From positions 1 to 64,000 of the forward strand of contig JACCIC010000190.1 in NCBI GenBank assembly GCA_018907035.1: a DNA stretch of 64,000 bases. Reading direction: 5' to 3'. Of this stretch, positions 43,727 to 54,398 are shown piece by piece (position 1 is the stretch's first letter; each line of letters begins with the position of its first letter). Made by a program: the position numbers and the translations under genes. Under the pieces are notes generated by a model. The model saw nothing but the letters and a program-made list of their open reading frames with translations, had not been told where the DNA came from and did no database searches. The DNA is from Sycobia sp. Sy_11. Its lineage: Eukaryota; Arthropoda; Insecta; Hymenoptera; Epichrysomallidae.

Positions 43727-43955
43727 TGTACCTGATCATTAATCCGTCTTTTCCTGGATTAGCAATAATTTGTCAATATATATTATCACTTATATAATTT
43801 CCAGGATAAACAAAGGTAAGTCTGAGGAAGAAATATCCGCAAAGAACCTACGGTCCAAAAAGATTGTTTTAAACAGTTTGATCCGTTCAGGGTTCTTTGC
43901 AACTCTGTTAACGGGTACTTCTACCGGGTGATTAATAATTAAGTACCCCGTTACA
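43727..43955 (+). repeat. 5' LTR of element E (about 185-230 bp)
   Basis: The certain part, 43801-43955, is matched by 52923-53076. The end is CCCCGTTACA. It contains two inverted repeats: GCAAAGAACC (43839-43848) with GGTTCTTTGC (43891-43900), and AACGGGTACTT (43910-43920) with AAGTACCCCGTT (43941-43952, one bulge). Both are kept in the 3' LTR. The start is placed at TGTACC but could be TGTCAA at 43771. Confidence 0.75.
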
Positions 43956-43959
43956 GAAA

Positions 43960-43973
43960 TGGCGCCCAACGTG
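43960..43973 (+). promoter_or_regulatory. Primer binding site of element E, tRNA-Lys(CUU)
   Basis: TGGCGCCCAACGTG follows the LTR after GAAA. It is complementary over 14 bases to the 3' end of the common eukaryotic tRNA-Lys(CUU), as known from the family. Gypsy-type elements often use tRNA-Lys. Confidence 0.8.
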
Positions 43974-44808
43974 CTTTAGACATTTTAATCTATTCTCGCT
44001 GTTACACAGTAATTGTGTTCAAGCACTTGGCGAATATACATACGCCAATTTAGAACCCACGAGGAAAAAATGTTCTTTTATATATTTTTTTAAAAGAGAT
44101 ATTTTCCTTTTCTTATTATTAATAAGAAAATTTTTTTTCCCTCGTTCCTCAGACTGCTTTTAAAGACGTGATTAAAAGACACAAATTTTTATTTTTGTGT
44201 CTTTTATTATATCAGGCTATATACAGGATCTACCTTCCTTAACGACTAGGTGTCGCACCCGTAGGCGTTAAAATAAACATATTTGCGTTAGCGTCTTAGA
44301 ATATCCGTCACACAGGATAGATAAAATAAAGTGTGCGTGACGTGACTCCCTATACAAAACTAGGGGAATAAAGATAATTTCAAAATTTTTTTTCTGTATT
44401 TCGTCGTGGATATTTTGACAGAGCCTGAGCCTAGTTCCATCTTTTAAAAATGGAATAGGCAGAAGTGTCAAGCGTTGTTTGTACCTGGGCTTAGAATATA
44501 TATATTTTTTATTTATTGTATTTGTTTTTATTTTATTTTATTTATTAACTATTTTGTTAATTGTTTTTATTATATTTTTTCATCAAATTAATAATATTTG
44601 GTATAGTAGGGATTGATACTTCTCAAGAGACGGAGACATCAATTTCTACCATTAATAGTAAAATACAATAAAATCAAAGCCCAGGATAACATCTCAGGCT
44701 TGCCGTATCAGGCAATAAAATTAATTTAAAATTTCCCCAAAAATAGGAGTCACCTCACGAACACTGAGGAACTCAAGTTGTGTTAGGTAAGAAATATTTT
44801 ATATTGTA
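43974..44808 (+). other. Leader of element E before the nested mariner
   Basis: No coding sequence. The small minus-strand ORF at 44268-44471 has no known domain. The leader continues after the mariner at 46096-46218 until gag. Confidence 0.5.
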
Positions 44809-46095
44809 TTAGGAGTGTGAATAAGTCTTTCCCGTTTTTTGTAAGAGATGGCGCCACCAATACTGTACGAGTATTCAATGGTTACATATGTCATAATCAA
44901 AGCTTATTCATATGTCAACAATTCCATACTAACACATTAGTTAAAATTTTTTCGCATCATAAATTTTTGATATCGTGAAAATGTCGAAATTTGAGCCGAG
45001 TCGACGTCATTTGCGGGAAGTTTCACTTTATTGGTTCAATTTGAAGAAATCTGCTGCCGAGACGCATTGATTGCTTCAGGAGGCTTATGGAGAAGGTTGT
45101 GTCGATGATTCAAGTGTTCGCGCATGGTTTCGACGCTTCAAAAGCGGTGATTTCGACGTGGAAGACAAGGAGCGTTCCGGGCGGCCGCAAATCTTTGAAG
45201 ATCAAGAATTGGCGACTTTGCTTGATGAAAATTCTTGTCAAACGCAAGAAGAACTTGCTGAAGCATTGGGAGTTGACCGAACAACCATTTCCAAGCGTTT
45301 GAAAGCCATGGGAATGATCCAAAAGCAAGGAAATTGGGTGCCGTACGAACTGAAGCTGAGAGACGTCGAACGGCGTTTTTTCACTTGCGAACAGCTGCTT
45401 CAGCGACATAAAAGAAAGGGTTTTCTGCATTGTATCATGACTGGCGATGAAAAGTGGATACCTTATGATAATCCGAAGCGAAGAAAATCATGGGGACTAC
45501 CCGGCCATGCATCATCATCGACGGCCAAGCCAAATATTCATGGCGCCAAGCTCATGCTCTGTATATGGTGGGACCAGCTAGGTGTGGTTTACTATGAGTT
45601 TCTGAAACCGAATGAAAGGATCACAGGCGAGGTCTATCGACGACAATTGATGCGTTTGAGCCGCGCACTGCGAGAAAAACGGCCACAATACTCCGACAGG
45701 CACGACAAAGTTATTTTGCAACATGACAATGCTCGCCCACATGTTGCACCGCCGGTGAAAACATACTTAGAAACGCGCAAATGGGAAGTCCTACCCCACC
45801 CGCCGTATAGTCCAGACGTTGCTCCGTCTGATTACCATCTCTTCAGATCGATGACGCATGGTCTGGCTGACCAGCACTTCCATTCCTACGACGAAGCCAA
45901 AAAATGGGTGGATGACTGGATAGAGGCCAAACCGGTCGAATTTTTTCGCAACGGGATTCGTATGTTGCCAGAAAGATTGGAAAAAGTTGTAGCTAGCGAT
46001 GGCCAATACTTTCAATAATTCATTTGTAACCATTTTTTCACAACAAAGGCTCAAAATTTGAAAAAAAAACGGGAAAGACTTATTCACATACCTGA
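44809..46095 (+). mobile_element. Mariner (mauritiana-type) copy 2, nested in element E
   Basis: The 1287-bp element has TA on both sides (44807-44808 and 46096-46097) and the same inverted ends as copy 1. It lies in the leader of element E, between primer site and gag, so it arrived after E. It is about 96-98 percent identical to copy 1 by eye. Confidence 0.92.
44981..46018 (+). pseudogene. Mariner transposase, copy 2, one early stop
   Basis: ATG at 44981 starts the same 345-codon frame as in copy 1, but codon 30 is TGA (45068-45070) where copy 1 has CGA (Arg). After that the frame is open to 46018 with all three catalytic Asp (in GDEKW, HDNARPH and SDYHLF). About 15 other residues differ from copy 1. 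A start downstream of the stop would lack part of the first DNA-binding motif, so activity is not expected. Confidence 0.92.
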
Positions 46096-46218
46096 TATTT
46101 TTTTCTTTAGCTTATAGAGAGCACCCATTTTTTTAGCAGGTCCCTCTATAAAAATAATAGCAACACAATTTGAGTTATCCTCCACTCTTATCGCTGTAAA
46201 TAAGTATTTTTTTACGAC

Positions 46219-48103
46219 ATGGCCAAAAGCTTAACCTCTCGTTCCTTTAAAGCACCGTCGACTCCGGTCGACCAATGGTGCTTATATCTAACGGGAGGTG
46301 AAGTTGATGATTACCTCCATCAGCTGTCTCTGCGAAGCGATGGTACGATATTTGACAGGCTTCGCAGAATAACCCAATGGCTGAAGGGAAAATATGACCA
46401 AGATGATTTTGTTGAAGAAAAAGAAGAAGATCCGTGTCATGTCTTCGTTAAGCATGAGTCAGCCAGGAAATCCTTCATTGAATGGATTATTGCCCAAAGT
46501 GATCCCTCCTGGCTAGACTCAACGGCTGATGGAGAAGAGAGGCATCCGTTGGACTCACTGGAGCATGACGATGAGACCCAATGGAATCTTGAAGCCTCAA
46601 GATTGCGCTTGAGGGTGGGTCTGACCATCCAGCCTGGTGTGGATGAGCAGACGACTGCAGGAGACCTACTCCTCCCACGAGAACAGTCGGGACAGACGAC
46701 CCCACCCCCGTCATCAAGCGCAATCCCCAATTCCCCGCCTGGCAGTCTACCTCCATGCACAATGGATGATATTGTGCGGTTCATGGCAGTTCAAGACCAA
46801 CGAACAAAGAGGTTAGAAGAAGCACTTGCTGCCGTAACCAACCAATTATCGGCTGTCTCAAGTTCGTTCCTCACCGGTCACCAGTACACGACTGGCCGAC
46901 GACCCTGCACGGAAGAAGGTGCAAATACAAGACACATTTGTGTGTCACGCATCCACCGTGCAGGAAGAATCGTCAGTCTCCCTGCAGCCTTCAGCCAGTG
47001 GTGTTTCGACACCACGCTGAAGTCCTCGACTCCGTGAACGTGGCTGGAAGGGGGGGCAGAACTCCTCGAAGCCATCAGAAACTTCGAGGATTACGCTGTC
47101 CGGAGGATTACCCAGTAACAAGTTAGATTTTATTGGGGGATCCAAGAGGGATATAGGCTTAGTGGTCCGTAAGTGGGATATCCATTATGAAGATTCTCAT
47201 CAGGACCTTGAATTATTCCTCAAGTGGATTGAGGAGCGCCAAAGAAGTTCGCAAATATCTGATGAAGAATTAACTCAGGCGCTCCCCGAAATATTCAAGG
47301 GGAAGGCAGAGTTATGGCTCGACGCTTTAAGAAAAAGAAGCATAACCACCTGGAGTGAAGTCCGTACCGCTGTAAAACAATGGAATATCGAGGAAAATGG
47401 GTTAGAGAGGCCGAAACTCGAACCCAACGAGCCAACGAACCTTCGAGTGATTATATCGCTTGTTTCCTCTCGATATTCGATCGGCTAATTCCACCCCTCC
47501 CTGAGACAGAGCAATTGGATAGACTGCTGCGCAACGCACGCCCCGAAATCCAGCGAAGGATACCAAGAAAGTCCATTAGCAATGTACAGGAATTCCTACA
47601 TTTGGCTAGAGATGCCGAATTTGCATTGGAGTGTGAAAAATGCTATCACACTCCTGCTTCGCCGGATAAGCCGATTTTGCGGGAAGCCGCATATAAATCA
47701 CCGAATTCCAGGCGAGCTAGAACTAAAGTAGCTGCCACTGTACATCAGGAAAGTCCTGATCAAGAAAAAAGGATCAATCCTGACATGGCAGAAATACGCA
47801 AGCTACTGACTCGTCTGGAATCAGAATTCGGGCAGGTGGGACCATCTAGTAGATCATCTACTTCTCAGGGTGAACGAAGGCCGAAACCAGAAGAAGAAAG
47901 AAGAGGGCCTTCGAACACCGCCTAAGAAGAAGTCTACTAGAAAAACCAGACCGGAGAAGGTTAACAAAACTCCAGAGGGCCGTCTACAAGATAAGAAGAA
48001 GAGTTCGGACGGCCCAGTCAAATGTTATAAATGTGGTGACATGGGTTACCGCTTTTATAACTGCCAGAAATGTTCGGGAAACGGGAAGAAAGGCGGCCAA
48101 TAG
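46219..48103 (+). pseudogene. gag of element E (frameshifted)
   Basis: ATG at 46219 starts MAKSLTSRSFKAPSTPVDQW. Frames used in turn are 46219 to about 46930, then 47162-47488, then 47380-47925, then 47870-48103, so there are several indels. Recognisable blocks are a capsid-type GKAELWLDALRKRSITTW (Retrotrans_gag type), LDRLLRNARPEIQRRIP, and a zinc-knuckle end CYKCGDMGYRFYNCQKC. In the knuckle the His of C-x2-C-x4-H-x4-C is Tyr. The gag stop is TAG 48101-48103. Sequence similarity to the gags of elements A and B is low. Confidence 0.8.
48076..48082 (+). promoter_or_regulatory. -1 ribosomal frameshift site of element E (GGGAAAC)
   Basis: Gag codons read TCG GGA AAC GGG, so G GGA AAC is in slippery phase. 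The gag frame is positions equal to 2 modulo 3 and the pol frame equal to 1 modulo 3, a -1 change. The site follows the zinc knuckle and is 18 bases before the gag stop; the pol frame is open from 48070 on. Confidence 0.7.
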
Positions 48104-48775
48104 AGGTCAGGTCGACTTGCAACCCAAACGTGACCCCAGACGAAAATATTCGAGGATCTTGTTCCTCGAATTTTCAGTCGTTCTCGACTAATCAGACCGA
48201 AGAGAGGCCTGATTCAGTTGAGGAAATTCCGTCGACTGAGGAAAATGACAGTGATGAATTAGATCCCGGCCAAATTGCAGCACGGCCGGAAGAAGCGCGC
48301 TGGTGAATCCCGGTACGAATTGCTGAGTACCGGATCCGTGCATTGTACGACACCGGCGCATCTCGTACTGTGATGGAAAAGATCGGGCTACAATTAGCAA
48401 TGGCTTGCCAGCGAAAGTTCTACCCAGCATCTGCAGTTGGTGCTAGAGGCCCAGGGAACTCTCCGCTTTACGTCACGGGTCACGTCGAACTGCCGTTCGA
48501 ATTGGCAGGGATCACGCGCAATGTGTTACTCACTGTGATCCCAAACCTTGAAGTAGATTGTACGTAAGGGCCAATTTCGCACGAGCGTTCGGAACCATCC
48601 ATGATCCGATTGATAATTCGTTGTGGGTCGAAGTAGCGAATAAACGGGTCAGGATAGAAGTAGCCGCAGTCACATGTAATGAAGTCCAACGACTGGCACC
48701 GTTGCGATTGACTGACGGCTTATCTTCTGGAATTATTCGAGTAGGCGAAATAAACTCAGTTAATAACTGAAAATA
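48083..48775 (+). pseudogene. Aspartic protease region of element E pol
   Basis: After the frameshift site the frame (RPIEVRSTCNPNVTPDENI and an acidic linker) is interrupted by TGA at 48304-48306. The protease then has IRALYDTGASRTVMEKIGL, with the normal active site D-T-G-A (unlike the D-P-G-A of elements A and B), and a flap-like GNSPLYVTGHVELPFELAG. A stop at 48565-48567 and a frame change follow; the second half continues in the frame 48558-48770. Confidence 0.75.
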
Positions 48776-48855
48776 CTGGTTTTGATCTGACCATGGAGTT
48801 TTCGAGGTTAGCATCCATTGGTCTCACGGATATATCACGGCAGTGACAAGAACGT

Positions 48856-49720
48856 ATGAAGAAGCTCTTAAATAAAATCCTGCCGGCGAGAGAAGTGCCA
48901 CTGGGACGTTCAACGTGGGCGGAACATATAATAGATGTAGGAGATGCTCGCCCTATACGCCAAAAGGCATATCCAGTCTCTATGAAAATACAAGAAGAGA
49001 TGCATTCTCAAGTTAGAGAAATGCTAGAGACTGGAGTTGTCGAACCATCCACAAGTGGATGGTCAAGCCCAGTGGTGATGGTACGTAAGAGCAACGGGAA
49101 GTATAGCTTTTGCATCGACTTTCGAAAAGTTAATATAGTTTCGAAAACCGATGCATACCCGTTACCTAAGATGGACCAGATTCTAAGGAAGCTGCAATCA
49201 GCTAAATATATTTCTACCTTAGATCGGAGTAATGCGTACCATCAAATACCACTTCATCCGGAATCCAAACCGATAACGGCATTTACGGTACCTGGAATAG
49301 GGTTGTTCCAGTTTACCAGAATACCCTTTGGTCTATCTAACGCTGGAGCGTCGTTTCAACGACTTATAAACGGAATTATTGGACCAGACCTCGAGCCGAA
49401 TGCTTTCTCATATCTTGAAGATATTATTATCGCCACAGAGACATTCGAAGAACACTTAGACTGGATACGTCGTGTTCTTGCTCGAGTACATGAAGCTGGA
49501 CTCAAATGAATCGAGAAAAGAGTTTCTTTCGACACACTGAAGTCAAGTACTTAGGTGTTCTCGTGAATCGTGAGGGATTCCGTCCCGATCCCGAGATGAT
49601 CGCACCAGTAATGCGTTACACGTAACCGAGAAACCTGAAGCAACTTAGACGTTTCCTCGGGATGGCATCGTAGATAGGAAATTTCTAAAATATTTCACTA
49701 CCATTGCCGAACTACTCACA
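48856..49720 (+). pseudogene. Reverse transcriptase region of element E pol
   Basis: Open from 48856 to 49509: GVVEPSTSGWSSPVVMVRKS, KYSFCIDFRKVN, DAYPLPKMDQIL, STLDRSNAYHQIPLHP with the first catalytic Asp, IPFGLSNAGASFQRL, and the active-site box YLEDIIIA (49411-49422). The first Asp of Y-x-D-D is replaced by Glu, which should abolish polymerase activity. A frameshift at about 49509 leads to HTEVKYLGVLVNREGF and LKQLRRFLGMAS in the next frame, with more stops. Ty3/gypsy type. Confidence 0.88.
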
Positions 49721-49750
49721 CGTCTAACTATAAAAGACTGTCGTTATGAG

Positions 49751-50394
49751 TTGACCGAGGAACAACAAGCCTCTTTCGACAAGATCAAATCAATGATCGC
49801 TTCGGCACTCGTCCTGCATAGACCGTCGTTTGATATCCAGTTTACCGTGCAAACAGATGTGAGTGACACTGGTATCGGAGTGGTCCTTACGAAGGAAGTC
49901 GACGGACAAGAACGGGTGTTGGAATTCGCGAGTAGAGCACTCTTCCAAGCTGAAAGAAACCATTCGGTAACTGAGAGGAGTGCTTAGCTGTCATATGGGC
50001 TATTGATAAATTCCGTCCTTATATAGATGGATATCATTTCCATGTCGTTACGAACCACGGCAGTTTGAGGTGGATTCGTACGATGCAGAACACAACTGGC
50101 AGACTCGCACGATGGGCTATAAGATTGCAAGGGCAAAGTTTCGATGTAGAGCATCATAAAGGGACGTTGAACAACGTGCCAGACGCCCTTTGGAGGATGT
50201 CCGAGGGAGACGATCTATCTTATTCAACTGTAACCTGGGCAAGAGACACCCAAGACGAGTGGTATCTACAATGGTTCAAGAACGTCCAAGATCGTCCCAA
50301 CGATTATCCGAAATGGAAAATAATCGGGGGACAATTATATTGTTATCGTGTAGATGAAGTCCTCGAAGTCATCATGGGCGATGAGGACGATTAG
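49751..50394 (+). pseudogene. RNase H region of element E pol
   Basis: TVQTDVSDTGIGVVLTKEVD starts the domain with the first Asp. A one-base loss near 49976 (RNHSVTERSA then TAG) breaks the frame; it resumes as AVIWAIDKFRPYIDGYHFHV. The third catalytic position reads VVTNHGSLRW, Asn (50053-50055) in place of Asp. The tether LARWAIRLQGQSFDVEHHKG and VPDALWRMSEGD close the region. Its frame ends at TAG 50392-50394. Confidence 0.82.
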
Positions 50395-51745
50395 AAGATC
50401 GTCGTTCCTAAGGAACGTCGTGATATAGTACTTAAAGAATGTCACGATAATCCTACGGCCGGACATCCAGGTCGTGAGAAAACTTTCCCTGGAGTCAGCA
50501 AATACTATTACTGGCCTGGATTTTATAAGACAGTTCAAGAATATGTGAAAAACTGTCTTATATGCCAACAGTCCAAGGTGGACCAAAGACCACCTGCTGC
50601 ATTAATGGGTCGGAGAGTTTTAGAAGGAACTTGGCAAATGGTCGCCGGTGACATTACCGGACCATTTGTAAAGAGTCACCATGGATTTGAGTATATCCTG
50701 GTATTTCAAGATTTGTTTACACGATGGGTGGAATGTATCCCCATCCGTAAAGCAAACGTCAGGACAATCCTCAAAGAATTTAAAGAGAGGTTCATACTTA
50801 AATTCGGCGCGTCAGAGGTCTTCCTGTCGGATAATGGTACCCAATTTAAAAATGGTATGATTGATGAATACTTAGTGGAAGCGTGTATACTCCATACCCT
50901 TACTTCACCATACCATCCGCAGTCTAATCCAGTGAAGCGGGTCAATAGGACTTTGAAAACCCGCATTATGGCGTTCGTAGAAGAATCCCATAATATGTGG
51001 GATGAGAAACTCGTTAAGTTTAATTTCTCCCTAAATACGACGCCCCATTGTTCCACTATTAAATTTCGGACGAGAGATGACTCTGCCAGGAACTCTCCGC
51101 CGCAGCCAGGATCAAGCTACGGCGGAAATTCAACAAAAAGAAAGAGAGAGTTCCTGGCTAGCGAAAATGAGTAAGTTGAGAGAACTCCAAGAGGCCGCCA
51201 CGATCTCACGGACATCGGCGTCGCCAAGCAAAGTAGTATAATGCTAGGAGATGTCCTTCTCCATACCAAGTGGGTGACCTGGTATGGAAGAAAAATCGTG
51301 TTTTATCCTCGACAGCTCAAGGGGTAATGTTCAAATTAGCCCCTAAATACGTGGGTCCTTTTCTTATAGTACAAAAGTAAGGTACTAATACGTATGAGCT
51401 GGAAGGTTGTACGGACGGATTGAACAGTTAGTTCATGCTGAACAACTCAAGCCGTACGTCCAACCTGAGGAAAACGATCTCTTGGAGGATGCTTCTACGC
51501 TGGAACCAGAGGATGAGGTTTTACCCCAACCGCCGCTGGAACCAGAAGAAGAAGAAACGAATCCTCAACCTCCGTTGGATCACGATCAGGTGACGAGCGA
51601 TCCACCTGTAATGCGAGAATCTTCACCAGCGAGTGAAGATTCTAGAGCAAGGTCTTCTGTGCAGGACAATCCCGAGAATACTCGTAAGGCGTTAGGTTCC
51701 ACCCGGATAGGAAACGAGGTCGTCCGCGTAAAAATAAAATTTTGA
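50395..51745 (+). pseudogene. Integrase region of element E pol
   Basis: The zinc-binding domain is at about 50400-50590 (LKECHDNPTAGHPG, then CLICQ). The core has GDITGPFVKSHHG with the first Asp, FLSDNGTQFKN with the second Asp, and NPVKRVNRT where the catalytic Glu has become Lys (50935-50937). The frame 50545-51174 ends in altered sequence; the GPY/F-type module FKLAPKYVGPFLIVQ is at about 51330-51375 in another frame, and the tail with LVHAEQLKPYVQPEE and many Glu-Pro stretches is at 51407-51745. Loss of the Glu should abolish strand transfer. Confidence 0.85.
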
Positions 51746-51889
51746 TCCAGCAGTCTTCATCTCAAGATATGGCGTCCTCTCGTCGAAAGGACCCAACAGA
51801 ACGAAGACCGCGTGGAAGGCCACGGAAGGAGAAATAGTTTTCCCCTTCCTATTAATATAGTTCATCCTTCTTTTATCTGTTTCAGGTGG

Positions 51890-52957
51890 ACAATTTCATG
51901 GATGAATCCTTCGTTGCCCGCTTTAAGGAGCTGCTCGGGGAGATGTGGGAGCAGGGGTTAGCTTTAACGGTAGTTCGTCGAGGCTAACGATCTGCTCACC
52001 CCATTCCTCCGAGTTGATTCCTTCCGGATCCCTCTTCGGAGATAATAGAAGAAATCGAGGAGAAATACGTCCCTCTCAAGCGTCCTACGTCGGCGTCGGG
52101 ACCTTCTCGTCCGAAAGGCAACAGAGGAAGAAGGGCTTTCCTCCGCCTCCCACCGCTCCAAGGGCTCAGACGACCCCTCCCGAAGCAGAAGCTTCGGGTC
52201 AAGAGGGGGCGCGTCCCGATCATACTAAGAGTCGCCATCCGGCAAGCTCTGGTCCTTTCCCTGGACCTAATAACACCTCTCCCGGAGCAGGAGTTCCGGG
52301 ACAAGAAGTGGTGAAATCAGAGGCGCGATCCAGCTCTCCAGCAGGAGCTGGAGAGCGAAAAGAAGTCTCTGGGACCGCTCCCACCACTCCTGGGGTTCAT
52401 GACCCAGGAATGCGGGGAACATCAAGACCGCAAACGTCTGATTGTGGTCACTCGTCTTTTTCCTCCGAAGCAGGAGGTTCGGATACCGGGGAAGGCGAAA
52501 ATTCTCCCCCTCGTCTGACTCCGCTCCAGCGAATGGAGCAGCGCCTATTGGAAGCCTTGGCCGATTTTAAAGCCAAGGCAGAAGTGTCCAAGAAGGCGCA
52601 GAATAGAGTCATCGATCTCTGGGAAGAGTTACGGGGTCGACCTAGTGGTAGAAAACAGGTTGGTCCTGTCTTAACTCAAGATCTCGATGCATAGTCGAGT
52701 CGACGAGAACTCAGGAAGCGTTCCTGAGTTTACACGGGCAGCTCCGTGAGCGACAAAAGGTGGAGGAGCTCACGGCAGCACTTGCACGCCAAAAAGCCGC
52801 CGTGGCCAAGGCTAAGCGAGTGCATACCGAGCTTCTCCGTACCCGTGAAGAGGCTCGCCGGTTAGGGGAGGGTGTTCCCTCCTCCCTTCGGGATTCCGCA
52901 AATATATTATTTATAAAATTTCCAGGATATGTAAAGGTAAGTCTGACGAATAAATAA
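51890..52957 (+). pseudogene. Third ORF of element E, polar with coiled-coil end
   Basis: The longest frame is 51945-52694, Ser/Pro/Gly-rich (TAPRAQTTPPEAEASGQEG and similar), ending with a helical block MEQRLLEALADFKAKAEVSK. After a stop near 52694 and a frame change it continues as ERQKVEELTAALARQKAAVA and further coiled coil up to GVPSSLRDS, next to the 3' LTR; the formal frame runs into the LTR to 52957. An upstream start at 51898 (MDESFVARFKELLGEMWE) in another frame may be the true beginning. No signal peptide, membrane segment or known domain is seen, so it is not an envelope gene. Confidence 0.5.
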
Positions 52958-53076
52958 CAGCAAAGAACCTACGGTCTAAAAACATTGTTTTAAACAATTT
53001 AATCCGTTCGGGGTTCTTTGCAACTCTGTTAACGGGTACTTCTACCGGGTGATTGATAATTAAGTACCCCGTTACA
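52873..53076 (+). repeat. 3' LTR of element E
   Basis: The part 52923-53076 matches 43801-43955, ending in CCCCGTTACA. The left end is placed at TGTTCCC, after a purine-rich GGTTAGGGGAGGG that could be the polypurine tract. Both internal inverted repeats of the 5' LTR are present. Mariner copy 3 starts six bases after its end. Confidence 0.75.
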
Positions 53077-53081
53077 ATATA

Positions 53082-54366
53082 TCAGGTATGTGAATAAGTC
53101 TTTCCCGTTTTTTTTCAAATTTTGAGCCTTTATTGTGAAAAAATGGTTACAAATGAATTATTGAAAGTATTGGCCATCGCTAGCTACAACTTTTTCCCAT
53201 CTTTCTGGCAACATACGAACCCCGTTGCGAAAAAATTCGACCGGTTTGGCCTCTATCCAGTCATCCACCCATTTTTTGGCTTCCTCGTAGGAATGGAAGT
53301 GCTGGTCAGCCAGGCCATGCGTCATCGATCTGAAGAGATGGTAATCAGACGGAGCAACGTCTGGACTATATGGCGGGTGGGGTAGGACTTCCCATTTGAG
53401 CGTTTCTAAGTATGTTTTCACCGGCGGTGCAACATGTGGGCGAGCATTGTCATGTTGCCAAATAACTTTGTCGTGCCTGTCGGAGTATTGTGGCCGTTTT
53501 TCTCGCAGTGCGCGGCTCAAACGCATCAATTGTCGTCGATAGACCTCGCCTGTGATCCTTTCATTCGGTTTCAGAAGCTCATAGTAAACCACACCTAGCT
53601 GGTCCCACCATATACAGAGCATGAGCTTGGCGCCATGAATATTTGGCTTGGCCGTCGATGATGATGCATGGCCGGGTAGTCCCCATGATTTTCTTCACTT
53701 CGGATTATCGTAACGTATCTACTTTTCATCGCCAGTCACAATACGATGCAGAAAACCCTTTCTTTTATGTCGCTGAAGCAGCTGTTCGCAAGTGAAAAAA
53801 CGCCGTTCGACGTCTCTCAGCTTCAGTTCGTACGGCACCCAATTTCCTTGCTTTTGGATCATTCCCATGGCTTTCAAACGCTTGGAAATGGTTGTTCGGT
53901 CAACTCCCAATGCTTCCGCAAGTTCTTCTTGCATTTGACAAGAATCTTCATCAAGCAAAGTCGCCAATTCTCGATCTTCAATGATTTGCGGCCGCCCGGA
54001 ACGCTCCTTGTCTTCCACGTCGAAATCACCGCTTTTGAAGCGTCGAAACCATCCGCAAACACTTGAATCATCGACACAACCTTCTCCATAAGCCTTCTGA
54101 AGCAATCGATGCGTCTCGGCAGCAGATTTCTTCAAATTGAACCAATAAAGTGAAACTTCCCGCAAATGACGTCGACTCGGCTCAAATTTCGACATTTTCA
54201 CGATATCAAAAATTTATGTTGCGAAAAAATTTTAACTAATGTGTTAGTATGGAATTGTTGACATATGAATAAGCTTTGATTATGACATATGTAACCATTG
54301 AATACTCGCACAGTATTGATGGCGCCATCTCTTACAAAAAACGGGAAAGACTTATTCACACTCCTA

Positions 54367-54367
<1 letters not shown>
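53082..54367 (-). mobile_element. Mariner (mauritiana-type) copy 3, minus strand
   Basis: The 1286-bp element has TA at 53080-53081 and 54368-54369 and the inverted ends with GTGAATAAGTCTTTCCCG. It was inserted next to the end of element E in an (AT)n tract that continues on the other side. It is highly similar to copies 1 and 2. Confidence 0.92.
53158..54195 (-). pseudogene. Mariner transposase, copy 3, two stops
   Basis: ATG at 54193-54195. The frame is the same as in copy 1, but the first catalytic block reads GDEK followed by TAG (Trp in copy 1), and ten codons later an Arg codon has become TGA (within the KRRKSW block). Both are single transitions in one frame, so no frameshift is needed. 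The rest, including HDNARPH and SDYHLF, is conserved. The two open parts are 53719-54195 and 53158-53622. Confidence 0.92.

Positions 54368-54398
<31 letters not shown>

Larger units (their letters stand above)
43727..53076 (+). mobile_element. Element E: Ty3/gypsy-like LTR retrotransposon with both LTRs
   Basis: Two similar LTR ends (to 43955 and to 53076), a tRNA-Lys primer site, leader with nested mariner copy 2, gag, protease, reverse transcriptase, RNase H, integrase and a third ORF are present in order. The LTRs are about nine-tenths identical by eye over the last 155 bp, so the insertion is old. Catalytic residues are lost in reverse transcriptase, RNase H and integrase. The exact left end is uncertain (43727 by a TGT start, or 43771), and no clear target duplication was found. 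The protein sequences differ clearly from elements A and B. Confidence 0.85.

Noticed and set aside
45071..46018. Shorter functional mariner transposase starting after the stop
   Set aside because: It would lack the first 30 codons, part of the first DNA-binding motif, and the frame there opens without a natural ATG context.
43727..53076. Exact target duplication of element E
   Set aside because: Neither candidate left end gives a match with the bases after 53076, which are part of an (AT)n tract disturbed by mariner copy 3.
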